From NCBI GenBank assembly GCA_023078555.1, contig CM041197.1, positions 3,731,999 through 3,795,998 of the forward strand: a stretch of DNA of 64,000 nucleotides. The letters run 5' to 3'. Shown in pieces: positions 43,019-53,994 of the stretch. The stretch is from Ulva prolifera (lineage: Eukaryota; Chlorophyta; Ulvophyceae; Ulvales; Ulvaceae). The notes under the pieces are model-generated. The model worked only from the letters and a program-made list of their open reading frames with translations. It was not told the DNA's origin and did no database searches. Position 1 is the stretch's first letter; each line of letters opens with the position of its first letter. Made by a program: the position numbers and the translations under genes.

Positions 43019-46000
43019 AACCACTGCAGCCACACGGCAGCATCATCATCATCATCATGCATGTTAGTCAACGACTTGTCCGATCACTGGGGACCACGCA
43101 CCCAAAAAACTTGGTTGCGTTGAATGACCCTTTCTCCCCGAGCAACGTGCAGATGTCACACGGACGCAGACCTGACCATTGGATGTTCTTGAAAATCTTG
43201 TTTCGCATCGGGCCGTCAGCCATGAGCCCCGTCAATAATACGTACACAGTCAACGTTTTCTTGCCAATGACATTACCTTTGTCATCAAATCGCCATGTGG
43301 AGACTCGATGCAATCCACCGCAGCCGCCGCTGTCATTCTGATTAGTAAGCGCACCTCCAGCGCCATCGACCAGTGGCGGCATCATGGCTCTCAGCTCTTT
43401 CAATGCTAATTCAAATAAGGAGTCATACACCGAATCCTCACATGGGCCATCGATGATTGCTAGCACAAAGATGTTAAAAGCTTTGGTCGAGTAGGCTTGG
43501 GGCATGTTCTGAATTCTGTGTGACACGCAGACCCGGTGGATGATGTCCGTGGCCAGTGAACGCGCACAAGGTAGATAGCGTATGCATGCATACAATGTGA
43601 GCACACGCCGACACGTTCGTCGGAGCACCACACATGGAAGCAACCTAAAAGCACTGTGATGCGCTCACCTGAATCCCAGGAGGGTGACTCCGTACACGCG
43701 CCGCTTCCAGGGCTGGAAGCCGTCCATGCCCATCTTCAATAACACCAGCGCGGTTTCACTGCCATGCTCAGTGTCAGCAACCCCGGTATCATCATGACGC
43801 ATATGCATGGGTGGAGAGGCAGTCTGCCCGGTCTGAATGAATTGATGTAGAGCAAGATTCTGCTCCTCGGGTGTAAATGAGGCGAATCCGGCAATGAAAT
43901 TCTCTGCAAGGTGGCGCATCCCACCGGAATTAAAGAACGAGCCAGCATTCTCCATCTCGGCAGCGGTGTCCAACTCGCTGAAGGAACGGGCCCACTCCCC
44001 AGAGATGAAGGCTGTCCGGATGAGATTTGCGATGCCAAAGTAACGCACACATTTTCTTGGATGCAGCACCCCGTTGTTTAGCTTCCTGCTCTCAGATACA
44101 TTCATTGCGGGTGCCACATCGACAAGCAGCTGGTATGTTGTGCAATGCAAAAGATCACTTGACGAGGCAATAGGCTCTGTGTGTACACAAGTAAGAGAAA
44201 AAAATATGTTTAATCTGTAGAGAGCCCAATATGGTGACTGCACAAGTTGCAATGCTTGAAGCAGCAAGCAAGGAATGTCTCGGTGTGATGTCACTGTGCA
44301 TGCACATGTTCCAGAATCTAGTGTTGCACAGCGTACCCAGCTGTGTGCCCAGCTGTGTGCCCGAGCACAGCATGACCGTACCTGAAGCGTTCCCGTTGGC
44401 AGCCTGCCACTGGGCACAGGTCGCTGGAAGTTCCTGGATAGTGTGGGTAGATATGGTCGCAGTCCTTGTCCGGGCACATGTGCCGAACTGGTATGCTGTC
44501 GAGTTCAGGCGTGTCTTGAAGCGGTTGCCGGAGCTGCTTTCGTAGCATGTAGAATGTTCGGGGCAGTCTGTGGCCCGGGGGCAAGATGGCTCCTAAGAGG
44601 GAGAGCCAGAACCCGAGCTCCTTGTTGCTGATGCGGTGCTTTCGTTTACCAGCCGCAATACGGCTGACAACCTGCACTATGCCGCCCGAGATGCCAAGAA
44701 TTCCATCCGCCATACTGTGGCTGCTGCCGTGTGCCGTGTGCGCTTCACACGCACACCTGTGCATGCTGACATGTGAGGATCAACACAGTTTGCATGCAGC
44801 TGATACAGCATGCATGCACACGTGTGGCCATCGCACCTCCAGGACAGTGACAGAGCAGGTCGCTGGGCATTCTGTCTCCCAGAGCGGAGCTAGAGACGGA
44901 TGCAGCAGTCCGTCATCGGCGTCCTCCCCAGCATCCTCATCAGTCCCTTCATCCTGTATATCTGCATCAAGGGCGGCGGATCGCGCAACTACCGCGCACA
45001 GAGCCGGCCATGGGCGGCCACAGCGAGTGTACCTTCAGAATGTGGCATATCCAGCGGCAGAAGGCACACCATATAACAACTGTGCTCCGCGGATGCGGTC
45101 GCCCATCTCGGCAACATCACCTGCCGTACTGTCACCTTCCGAAGGCAGCAGCTCCTTTGGGATGTCCGCCACATCATGATGGTTGTCCGTCGGCATGCTG
45201 TCAAAGTGTGCAGATGGAGCCCCTGTAGAGTCCACAACCTCTGATGTCAGCAGCTCTACAGCAAACTGTGAGAGGTGTAACGACTGTAGGCTTGAAAGAC
45301 CTTCAGACATTGACTCATATGTACCGAATATACTGGCATCGGCCTCCGATGCTGCTGCTGCGGCATCGTCAGGTTCCATTTGAAAGCCATCACGCAGCTC
45401 AGTGGAGCTGCATGCACTCATGGATTGATCGTTGCTGCAGCCGTCAGCTTTCTGGATGCTACACCTCATAGTTGCGTCTGCATGTTCTGCATCAGCATGC
45501 ATTGTTGCTGGCCCAGCATCAGCTGCAGACGGTGTGATAGACACTGGTGGAGAGACCGTGCGGGAGTCTAGGTGCAAGCCTTCATGACCGGAGTGTCCAG
45601 ACACCCGGTCCCTGTCCACATAAGTACTATCATTGTGCGGCGCATTGTTGTCGCCCCGCGGGCGTGACCGACTTCGTTCCTGGATGTTGTTTAGCTGGGC
45701 GTGCAGGGTATCTGCAGCATATGCATGGGATGCCTAAGGGAGAGCATGCCTGCATGGACTACCTGGGGAGGGAGTCAGGTCCCGGCTCTCCCGGGAGTCT
45801 GGGAGGGGAATCCAGTCCCACCAAACACACTCGTGCATCGCATGTGCTAGGCGCCTCTAGCATGTAAGTACAGCTGACAGGCACCCGACGCGTAGCAAGC
45901 AGTCCACATAAACCTTGTATTGGTTTGACTATGCCACGGAGTCTGCACACCGGACGCAGCGTAGTCTCCTCCAATTCTAGTCCTCCACTTGAGCTCATGC

Positions 46001-46215
46001 TCAAGGCTACCCTTCTCGCTGCTGGCCTGGATGTGCTTAGCACGATGCTTTCTGATGTTGTTCCGTGTGATGCCGGTATCACATGCCACACAGTACACTA
46101 CATGCCCGCTGTTGAGCTGACAGTTTGCTACCAACTCTGCAACAGCTGCGTGGCCAACTTTAAACATTCCCACCCGCTCCGATTGAGCATCGGAATCGGC
46201 TGTGGTGAGCGTCAT
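39692..46215 (-). CDS. CACTA/EnSpm-like transposase gene B, multi-exon
   Basis: The start exon from 46215 has a C2H2 zinc finger (YCVACDTGITRNNIRKHRAKH by spacing C-x2-C...H-x3-H). Acidic sequence follows at 45.0-45.6 kb, then an exon near 44.3-44.7 kb with LPRTFYMLRKQL and a cysteine cluster (CPDKDC ... CPVAGCQRERF). The exon at 43665-44150 has YFGIANLIRTAFISGEWARS and ends MDGFQPWKRRVYGVTLLGF; donor CAG|GTGAGC joins in phase to IQNMPQAYSTKAFNIFVLAI at about 43.52 kb. Then come LTVYVLLTGLMADGPMRNKI and CDICTLLGEKG, and at 42.0-42.6 kb FATYHVLYLGIVKNFVMLL. Downstream exons run to 39692. This is the DG / NLP / AD-P...C-x2-C / H-LG order of EnSpm transposases. A 40-base poly-C tract on the coding strand sits at 42977-43016. 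Element ends (CACTA termini) were not found. Confidence 0.65.
42977..43016. repeat. Poly-G run of 40 bases
   Basis: An uninterrupted G run on the plus strand within transposase gene B, in a probable intron or spacer between conserved blocks. Confidence 0.9.
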
Positions 46216-46510
46216 AGTCCCAGCTGTCAGAGAGGAGGCAAGGCTAGTTCATTGAGCAGCACAACTTGTGCATGCTTGTACACACTATGGACCCACCTGG
46301 CATACAGACAGGCCCCTACAGAGGAACACCACGTTTCCAGGATGCACAGCCCCAAACTACTACCGAGCAAACGTTGCATCAAGGTACATTCGTGCACATC
46401 GATCGAATGCAGCGGCCTGATTCAATCTGACTGTGGCGCCTCCGTCACTGCACCTCAAGCCACCGCACGCTCGGGATCAGCACACGGCACAGTGTTGCAG
46501 TTGCTTCGGG

Positions 46511-46557
46511 TGAGATTCGGTTTCAGTGTTTGTTTTCTCCCGTTCGCTCTTTTGTAA
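46511..46557 (+). repeat. Isolated LINE 3' tail, short
   Basis: It reads TGAGATTCGGTTTCAGTG, then TTTTCTCCCGTTCGC and a terminal TCTTTTGTAA. It lies about 300 bp upstream of transposase gene B. Confidence 0.8.
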
Positions 46558-48359
46558 AGCACACGGCACAAGCATGACAGACACCTGTGTTGCCCAATGT
46601 CTGTAGCTTCCTGCGGCAGTGAGACGAAACAAGTCGTTGACCTGTCATGGTTGCGAGGCTACATGGGTGCACGCGCACTGGCAGCTGCCTTTGCAGCTGT
46701 GCTCGGCGCCGGCCGTGTGCGCAGCGCGACAGCACGACGGAGAACAGCTGCGGCGCCACTGGCGAACGACGAGCTGGAGCTGGCCGTGGCCGCGTAGGTC
46801 TGTGCTTGCCGCGCCTTACAGCATCTGTAGGTTCCGTTACACATATGCGACGTACAAGTTGCTGCAGCATTACTGCGGAAGACTGAGCGTATAAAAACAG
46901 ATCGGATGCTCATTTGATTGCGGTGGGTGGTTTACATTGGATGTCGATGTCGCACGCACGCACGCCCACCATTTTTGAATTGCACGACGCGGCGAGCGAG
47001 TATTTAGCCCCTTCAGAGACCCACGTGGGGAGCCGTGACAGGCTTCGCCATGTGTCTGGTGTGCAGCCATGCAGAGTTGTGAAAATTGTGAATGCATTCC
47101 TCCGGCGTGCACGCCGATGGCGAGTACTTTTTGCACGAGCTCGAGCATGCGCGACAAGGTGCTGGACACGGCATGGCACACCTCATCGTACTGCCTAGTA
47201 TGCACAGGCGATCAGATAACAGGACGTGCGTGTACGTGTGGCAGGTATAGCACGTCTGTAGTGTACCGCTGTTCCGGGACATTTCGCCTGCCCAGGACAA
47301 TTGCGCTGCACGTTGATATCTGAGATAGCACATTCGCGCGGTGGACTATTGATTGAATCATTCTGTGACACGTCAATAGCCTTGCTGTGCATTGACAAAT
47401 GCGGTGCGTTTTGCAGGTTTGCCTGTATTATAACGCATTTGGTGGAGTCGTCCTTGCGACGGCGCTGAAGCTGTACCCGTGCTCGATGCAGTGGAGTATG
47501 CCGATCTGCATCTAAGCCTTTTCTCGACAGCAAGAACTACGCAGGTGTGGCGATCGCATCATTGGTCACCTACTCATGCAGCCTTCGTAATGTTGTTGTG
47601 CTTGCTTTTGTGTTTTTGTGTAATGCTTGTCTGGTCATGTTCACTATTCTGTAGTTGACTATGAAAATGTGGCGGTGCCTGTGTGTGTGAGTATGTGTTG
47701 CTGCCGGGTTGGGAACAAACATCGTGGGTAGGTTTGTCAGAAACAGATTGCTCTCCTTTTGACACTATGCCTGCCATAATCACTCTCACACACACCCCCA
47801 TGATGTGTACACCATCACATACCGGTGTAGCACGAGAATATGTGTGTGCCTCTCAAGACCGTGTCCTTTGCAGCCACAGGATCTTGAGTCTTGTGAGGTT
47901 CACATCAGCATAGCCTTTTCTGTGTGCTACGTTCACACATTTATTTTGCCTTGGTGCCACTGTGAGGGCGCACTGCTGCTTGGGCCGGGTGGCATGAGGT
48001 CATTGGACAGGACCGGCAGTCCCGTCAAAACTGCCTTTCCTGCATTATGTGCCATCGACGGGGCTGTCTCGTCATTGACACGCACTGATCCATATTGCCT
48101 AAAGCTATTTGTGTTGGTGACCGCCCGAAACCTGTGAGAGCACTGGTGCAAAGCATACATCCCTCCTAGTGCAGGGTCACACATGCGATCCACCTCGACT
48201 CAATCTTCAGACGATTGTTCCATGCTAAGGCCACATCAAGCCATATATTATGGTTTTCCGAGTGATGTAACACCACACAGTACCGCAGTCATCACACTAT
48301 GTATAGCACGGTAGGTACATCATACATCGCGGCCCTCCTTGTTCAACAAGCGGTAATTT
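46558..48359. other. Stretch without a recognised gene
   Basis: Short open frames on both strands show no family motifs. A GT-rich patch lies near 47680. Nothing else is recognisable. Confidence 0.45.
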
Positions 48360-49270
48360 CACATGTACCACCTCCACAATGGCCGACCAGGCCCTGCGGA
48401 TGGGCAGATCAGCTCCTCATAATGTGCCACGGGCCGAAAGGTGACATGCTCGTGACAGCTGCTCACCATCGTGTCTTCCCACTGGGGATGCCACGAGGGT
48501 GAGAGCTGCACCCCATGCCGTGGCGTAGCCTCAATGCTGTGCCAAGATGGCCAGAGCTGCTCACCACCGTGGCTGTTTGAGGTAACACACACCATTGCAC
48601 AAGTCACCCTCACCATAGTGGAGGTTCCAACAGCCCATCATGATTCCATTTCCTTGTTGTGTGCATAGTGGCCACTCGGGCTGCCACAATGGTGAGAGCT
48701 GCACCCCATGCCGTGGCCTGGCATCAATGCGGTGCCATGATGGCCGGAGCCACTCACCACTATGGCTGTTTGAGGTAATGCACACCACTGCAGTAGTCAC
48801 CTTCACCATAGTGGAGGTTCCAACTACCCATCATGATTCCATTTCCTCGTTGTGTGCACAGTGGCCGCTGGTGTTGCCACGACGGTGAGAGCTGCACCCC
48901 ATGCCCTGCCTTGGGCTTAATGCAGTCCCACAACGGTCAGAGATGTGCACCACCGTGGATGTTTGAGGTAACGTGCACCATAGCACGTGACATCGTCACC
49001 ACAGTAACGTTTCCAAATACCCGTAATGGTTACAATTACATGGTGTACGCACAGTGGCCACTAGTGCTGCCATGATGGTGAGAGCTGCACCCCATGGCGT
49101 GGCCCGGCCTCAATTCAGTGCCACAATGGTCAGAGCCACTATCCACTGTGGATGTTTGAGGCAATGCACACCATTGCACAAGTCACCCTCACCATAGTGG
49201 AGGTTCCAACAGCCCATCATGGTTCCAATCACATGTCGCATGCACAATGGCCCAGACACAGCGCCACCTT
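48360..49270. repeat. 193-bp satellite, about 4.7 tandem copies
   Basis: The anchor GTGAGAGCTGCACCCCATG occurs at 48499, 48692, 48885 and 49078, exactly 193 bp apart. Units are rich in CCA-NN-ATGG words (CCACAATGG, CCATGATGG). Copies differ by scattered substitutions, so the array is not very young. Confidence 0.95.
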
Positions 49271-49780
49271 GGTGACAATGTAGTCCGCCATGGCTGCATT
49301 TGGGCCATGTTGGCATGAGAGAGCCGCCACGCCAACGTGGTCCAGTAGTATTCCAAGGCACGATGTGAAGCAGTCCAGCATGGGTTCCAAACCGATCCGG
49401 GGTGACCCTGTGGGGCGCTGGCCTCCTGCGTGGATTTGCGTAAACCTGCGTGGAACCTGTGCATCCATGATGGATGTGCCCGTCCCCCAACCCCCCCCTT
49501 TCCCTAGTGTGCATGTGGAAGTTCTCTCGGAGCGCGTCGAGTGTTTGGAATGTCCTGTGGGAAGTTGTGCACACGAGAGGTCATGTTAGAGCGATCACAG
49601 GCGTCATGTGGTGCTTACGTTATGATGGGCCCATGTGTTCGTGGTTACTCATCGATACCTGCTCGAGTCAAGGCCCCTTGCAAGTGCCTCTACAGGGTAC
49701 GAGAGGATCAGAACGGGCGATGATGCGGGCAAGGGACCTGCCGTGACATGCAGACATGAGCTTTTTGTGCAAGGGGTCTT

Positions 49781-50194
49781 TCACCCTTGGCATCTAGAGA
49801 TGTAACCAAATCTATGCTGACAAGGCTGCACGACATTTGCAGGAGTGCGAACACATTGGATACGTAGGTGTTTCATATCTCGCATCATCGCGCTCCAGTT
49901 TGCGAGAATCCAAAGGTGCACAAGATGGCATCGCGGGAGGACAGACGCACCACATCCATCGGCTGGATGACCCAGCCCATCTGCGCACACGTCACCACGC
50001 TTGATGAATCTGTCAGCGTGGTCGGTGAAAGAAGTTTTTGCCGGGAAGACGGCTCCGCAACAGCATGTAAAACGTTTTGCTGGGTTGCCAGTCCTCGGGT
50101 TGGTACGACCAGTTTTTACAGAGTGCACGGGATAATGCCTAGCATACACTATAGTGACACCGTCAGAGTCTTCTCTGTAGTTGTACTTCCGCAT
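49781..50194 (-). CDS. Small protein or fragment with a C2H2-like zinc finger
   Basis: An open frame of 137 codons. The core (RFTCCCGAVFPAKTSFTDHA, then DRFIKRGDVC) resembles a zinc finger with Cys residues, a Phe, a Ser-Phe and one His, but the second His of a C2H2 finger is replaced by a downstream Cys. Flanking sequence (YARHYPVHSVKTGRTNPRTG) is basic. It may be an exon of a larger gene or a fragment of a transposon protein with an N-terminal finger like the CACTA gene B. No function can be assigned. Confidence 0.35.
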   Translation of the reverse strand: MRKYNYREDSDGVTIVYARHYPVHSVKTGRTNPRTGNPAKRFTCCCGAVFPAKTSFTDHADRFIKRGDVCADGLGHPADGCGASVLPRCHLVHLWILANWSAMMRDMKHLRIQCVRTPANVVQPCQHRFGYISRCQG

Positions 50195-50570
50195 CGTACG
50201 AGTGCTGCTCTTGATACGGCTACCGATCGCGACATGGCTGTGCTAAATGGACAGCTGTAGCGAGCGATGACGCTGTGCGAGATCACGAGAGCAGGTCGAC
50301 ATGTTCTTTTTCAGGATACAGCTTCGATGCACTCTTTTGACGCAGCATACATGTGCTCGTGTGGATGGCTACTACTACTTTCAGACCGGCACCGGCGGTC
50401 GTGAACGATGTGCCTGTAGCCACTACCACCGACCTGTCGCGACTTGGCAATCGATCAAGTGATGCTCTACACGCACGCTGCAGCTACCAACAGCATGCAA
50501 TTTGAATATGCACTCAGGCAAGAACAAAAATGTAGAAACAATTTTCTTTCAGCACATCGGGACTGGGACC

Positions 50571-52097
50571 ATGGCTGCTCGTGATTCCAGAACGTGCTGC
50601 GCCACGGTGGTGTGCCTCCTCGTCGGACCCGTCGTTGCGAGAGGCGTCACGTCACGATCCAAAGGTAAGATTGAAAAGACTTTGAAATATCGTCTGGGTC
50701 CATCGACGTCAATCGAACAGAAGCTGCTTGCGATCGAAGAGGATTTGGGGACCGGCAACTGTGAAGACGCCAGCGCATGGGCAATCACAGACAAGAAGGA
50801 TTTCAAGATACCCGACGAATCAGATCGCCTCAGATTCCGTGTGGCAGAAGTGCTTGCGTTCGCTTTGGATTTCTGCAAGCATCAGGTGCTGCGCCTCATC
50901 AAATGTCTGCTGAACTGTCGTGTCGGGTGCCTTGCCCAGTGCAGCTCTGCTCCCCTTTTTGAGGTTTCCAGCCTCTGGTATTGAACAGGTGGAACCGGAC
51001 CCCTTCGTTTTCAAGGCAACGCGAGAAGACAGTCTTACACACGATCACCTGCTGCTCACAGTCGTCTTCCCAAAATTTCCAAATGATGAACCTACACTGG
51101 CGGTTACACAGCCAGCTGGGAAGATAAGGAGTGGTCAAATTGTATTTGCCGAGAATTGGATGAGAGTGCCAAGTGCGTCAGTATCCAGTGTGGTTCCACA
51201 ATTTGTTGCATTGATTTGGACCGCACACTACACCAATACCGGTGACTTGCAGGTGGTAAATGTAGCCTCACTAACAAGCTGATACAATACTTACGTGCAA
51301 CGGTGAAGGAGGACCAAGCTGGGATCAAAGTTATTGCTGAAGATCAGACGATGATGCTGATGCCCACCTACTCGAATACAACCATTCACGACATTAACCC
51401 GGACTTTAAGTACGATGCGGACACGTGCGCTGGCACCGTGAAACACCCTGCTGCGATGGTGACATGGCTAGACGACATTTATGATGGCGTACACAAGCTA
51501 TTGATGACGAATTTTCAAATAGATCTTGCCGCTGCCAGGGTAAGACTGCACTTGTGTTAACATGCTATGACATATGCTACGACTCACACCCGCTAGGGGT
51601 TTTCTCGCTGGCAGAGTAGAGACAATAATGTGTTACCGGATCGGTGTGCCATTTGCAGACCAAAGCGCTGCGCTATGGGATTGAGTGGCGATCAGACCTC
51701 AAAAACAGAAAAGTCGTGAATAAGGCACTGGTTGTCACTCAGCGAGCATGGTTGGACAAAAACTGCTGCCGTGTCATCAGGTTCCTGGACACAAACAACT
51801 TCCTGACGAAGAAACAGAGAGAGGCTTTGACTGACGGCCTTAGCAAGGAACTAGCTGAAAAAGTAATGAACTGCATTCAGAGAGGATGCCTGGTACGTCA
51901 CATGTTGCAGCGTAACCTGACAGACCAATCTGCAAGCCGCGCCACCCACTAGGAGAATGGCGACACGGTGAAACGGATCCGGGTGTCGTCCGCCAGATTC
52001 CGAAAGTCCGTTCACTCTCTGATACCTCTCCGACGTCATCGGAAGCGAGCAGTCGGATGGACCTTGGACTTTGGCACCGAATCATCCGCCGACCCAG
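50571..52097 (+). CDS. Multi-exon gene of unknown function
   Basis: A likely start is the ATG at 50571 (MAARDSRTCC). Coding blocks join in phase across GT-AG introns: ...ALDFCKHQ to VEPDPFVFKATRED (acceptor TTGAACAG); ...FAENWMRVP to SGKCSLTNKLIQYLRATVKE across an 80-bp intron (donor GTGCGT, acceptor CTTGCAG); ...NFQIDLAAAR (donor GTAAGA) to TKALRYGIEWRSDLKN; ...MNCIQRGCL (donor GTACGT) to ENGDTVKRIRVSSARFRK. The last clear exon ends near 52097 (donor GTATAA). The SGKCS stretch only loosely resembles a P-loop and I do not call it one. The intron phases make this a genuine gene. It is followed about 100 bp later by a hAT remnant, so a 3' exon may have been displaced. Confidence 0.5.
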
Positions 52098-52199
52098 GTA
52101 TAATCTGCCGGACTGTGGACGTACCTTACCGCTGCAAGTGGCCTTCGCGTGTCTGCGCCGGCTGCCATGATACGAGGTCACTTCGGGCCCAGCCCGCGC

Positions 52200-53071
52200 C
52201 AGTGTTGGCACTTTTGTATTTCGTATGGCATACGCTGGGCAGCGAATACGGTATGCAAATACGTTTGCGGTGGGGGAATACGTGTGTCAAAGTGCACTTG
52301 AGGCAGGAACATAGCAACGGGGGTGCGGGGGCGCAGCCCCCGCCGACCAGAGCATCTGTGCATGCACCAAGACAACAGCAGCTCATTCTGTTGCAACATC
52401 CTCGTCGCTGGCATCACTGCTTCCACCCTCGTCCTCCGAAGCAAATGCATCGAAGTACATCTGCTCATAGAGCTCACTACGGTTGGCGTGCTCTGTCGCA
52501 TACAGCGTACGCAGGTTCTGGAACACATAAACAAGCTTCTCAGTCTTGTCTACGCTCAGGCGGTTGCGCTTCTTGCTCACAACATGCTCATACGCAGACC
52601 AGTTGCGCTCACAAGGCGACGCCGTTGGCCCCAGCGCAGTGATGCGCTCTGCAATTTCTGCAATGCCTTAATATCTACGTGAGATTTCCAGTCATCATCA
52701 CGCCCTCGCTTTTGCGCTGCAGGGCCCGCGGCCGCGGGCCTGTTCCCCAAGAACCGCTGCATCGTGCCACAGTGAACAGCACGCTGCACGTAAGCCGCAA
52801 TGTCTCATGACCTCTGACAATACTACAGACACGACTAAACGTTACACGAGGCTCTGTGTGGCGGCATGCGCAGCGCAGCGGCCGCGGCAGGTGACTATTG
52901 AGCCTACGCGCTTGTCGACAAGCGTCTACAAGCGCAGTCTGTGTACAGCGCTAGCACTTAGGCGCCCACACGCTGGCCAAGTCCAACGTATGCCGTATTC
53001 CATACGATGTGGCCATAATACGCGTATTTCATACGTTTTTTTCGAGAATACGCGTATTTTGCCAACACGGG
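52200..53071 (-). mobile_element. hAT-superfamily transposon remnant
   Basis: The left end reads CAGTGTTGGCAC and the right end reads TTTTGCCAACACGG, which form an imperfect terminal inverted repeat close to the common hAT end CAGTGTTGGC. The flanks GCCCGCGC (52192-52199) and CCCCGCGC (53072-53079) match at 7 of 8 bases, as expected for an old 8-bp duplication. Subterminal sequence on both sides is rich in CGTATT-type words. The inside holds a transposase C-terminal piece. Confidence 0.6.
52383..52667 (-). pseudogene. hAT transposase C-terminal fragment (dimerisation region)
   Basis: The frame is open from 52667 to 52383. It reads IAEIAERITALGPTASP, then CERNWSAYEHVVSKKRNRLS, then KLVYVFQNLRTLYA, ending in a Ser/Asp/Glu-rich tail (GGSSDASDEDVATE). 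The CERNWS...SKKRNRL...LVYV..NLR pattern is characteristic of the hAT C-terminal dimerisation region. The catalytic core is absent, so this is a fragment; it may begin at a splice acceptor (TTAAG). It is a different family from the hAT element at 2.1 kb. Confidence 0.75.
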
Positions 53072-53359
53072 CCCCGCGCTGACAGTGGATCGAATGATAC
53101 TATTGGTTACTTTATTACTACACGCGTATCTGGAAACGACTGGATTGGACACGGTGCAGGTATATGTGGACCCATACTCATGGCAACTGACATCGACTTT
53201 GGGCAGGAGACGAAGCGGCAGGAAGCTGGAGGCAGGCTCACAATAGCGGTGACTTTCTGCATCGCCCAAGATAGCGTTGGTCCGTATTTCAGGCTCGGCA
53301 GCAGTCCATGTAGTGTCGGTCGTCGCCCTGTGAATGGTGGCCGGAAAAGCGTGCACATA

Positions 53360-53745
53360 GGTTCCTGGATGCGAATGCATGCGGTGGTCCAGAGTGGCCA
53401 TTCGGCGAATGGCCACTCTGGCGGAGTTACGTCATCATGCTCCAGGTAAGGCGTGCGCTCGTCCTCCTGGACGCGAATGCATGTGATGGTCCAGAGTGGC
53501 CATTCGCCGAATGGCCACTCTGACGGGGTGACGTCATCGTGCTCAAGCAAATGTGTGAGCTCATCCCGATTAGTACCTGGCTGCGAGTGCATACGCTGAT
53601 CCAGAGCGGCCATTCGCCGAATGGCCGCTCTGGCGGGATGACGTCATCGTGCTCCAGGTAACGAGTGAGCTCATCCCGATTAGTACCTGGATGCGAGTGC
53701 ATGCGCTGGTCCAGAGTGGCCATTCGCCGAATGGCCGCTCCAGCG
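53360..53745. repeat. Four tandem units of 102-110 bp, each with a 16-bp-arm palindrome
   Basis: Palindromes start at 53389, 53491, 53601 and 53711. The first has the arm CCAGAGTGGCCATTCG, one central base and the exact reverse complement. In the third unit the arm base T has become C and the facing base in the other arm has changed from A to G, so pairing is kept. Units two and four each carry unpaired changes near the outer end. Spacers contain GATGACGTCATCGTG and ATGCGAGTGCATGCGCTG. The array ends about 250 bp before the start codon at 53995, mirroring the array at 3870-4147. Confidence 0.95.
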
Positions 53746-53994
53746 CGGTTGATCTCACCCTGCCCTACCCGAGTGATCAGGCGCCTTTGCATTCGGGGCC
53801 CCCAACTTGGGTCGTGCTTCATGAAAGGGACAAACGGTGGATATTGTGTATGATACGGCTAACGTCCAGCGTTTGCATTTCACCTGGCGTTTCAGTGCAC
53901 CGCGTCCCTGCTGGCGTCGTATTCCTTCGCCTAGCTGCGCTGCTCGTGACCAGTTACCGCATCCGGCAGTGACTAGAATATTTGTTTGCATACA

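Noticed and set aside
42960..43060. Polyproline or polyglycine proteins at homopolymer runs
   Set aside because: The open frames are created by the runs themselves; the conserved blocks lie outside them.
51250..51300. P-loop NTPase in the gene at 50.6 kb
   Set aside because: SGKCSLTNK lacks the glycine spacing of a Walker A motif and is created across a splice junction.
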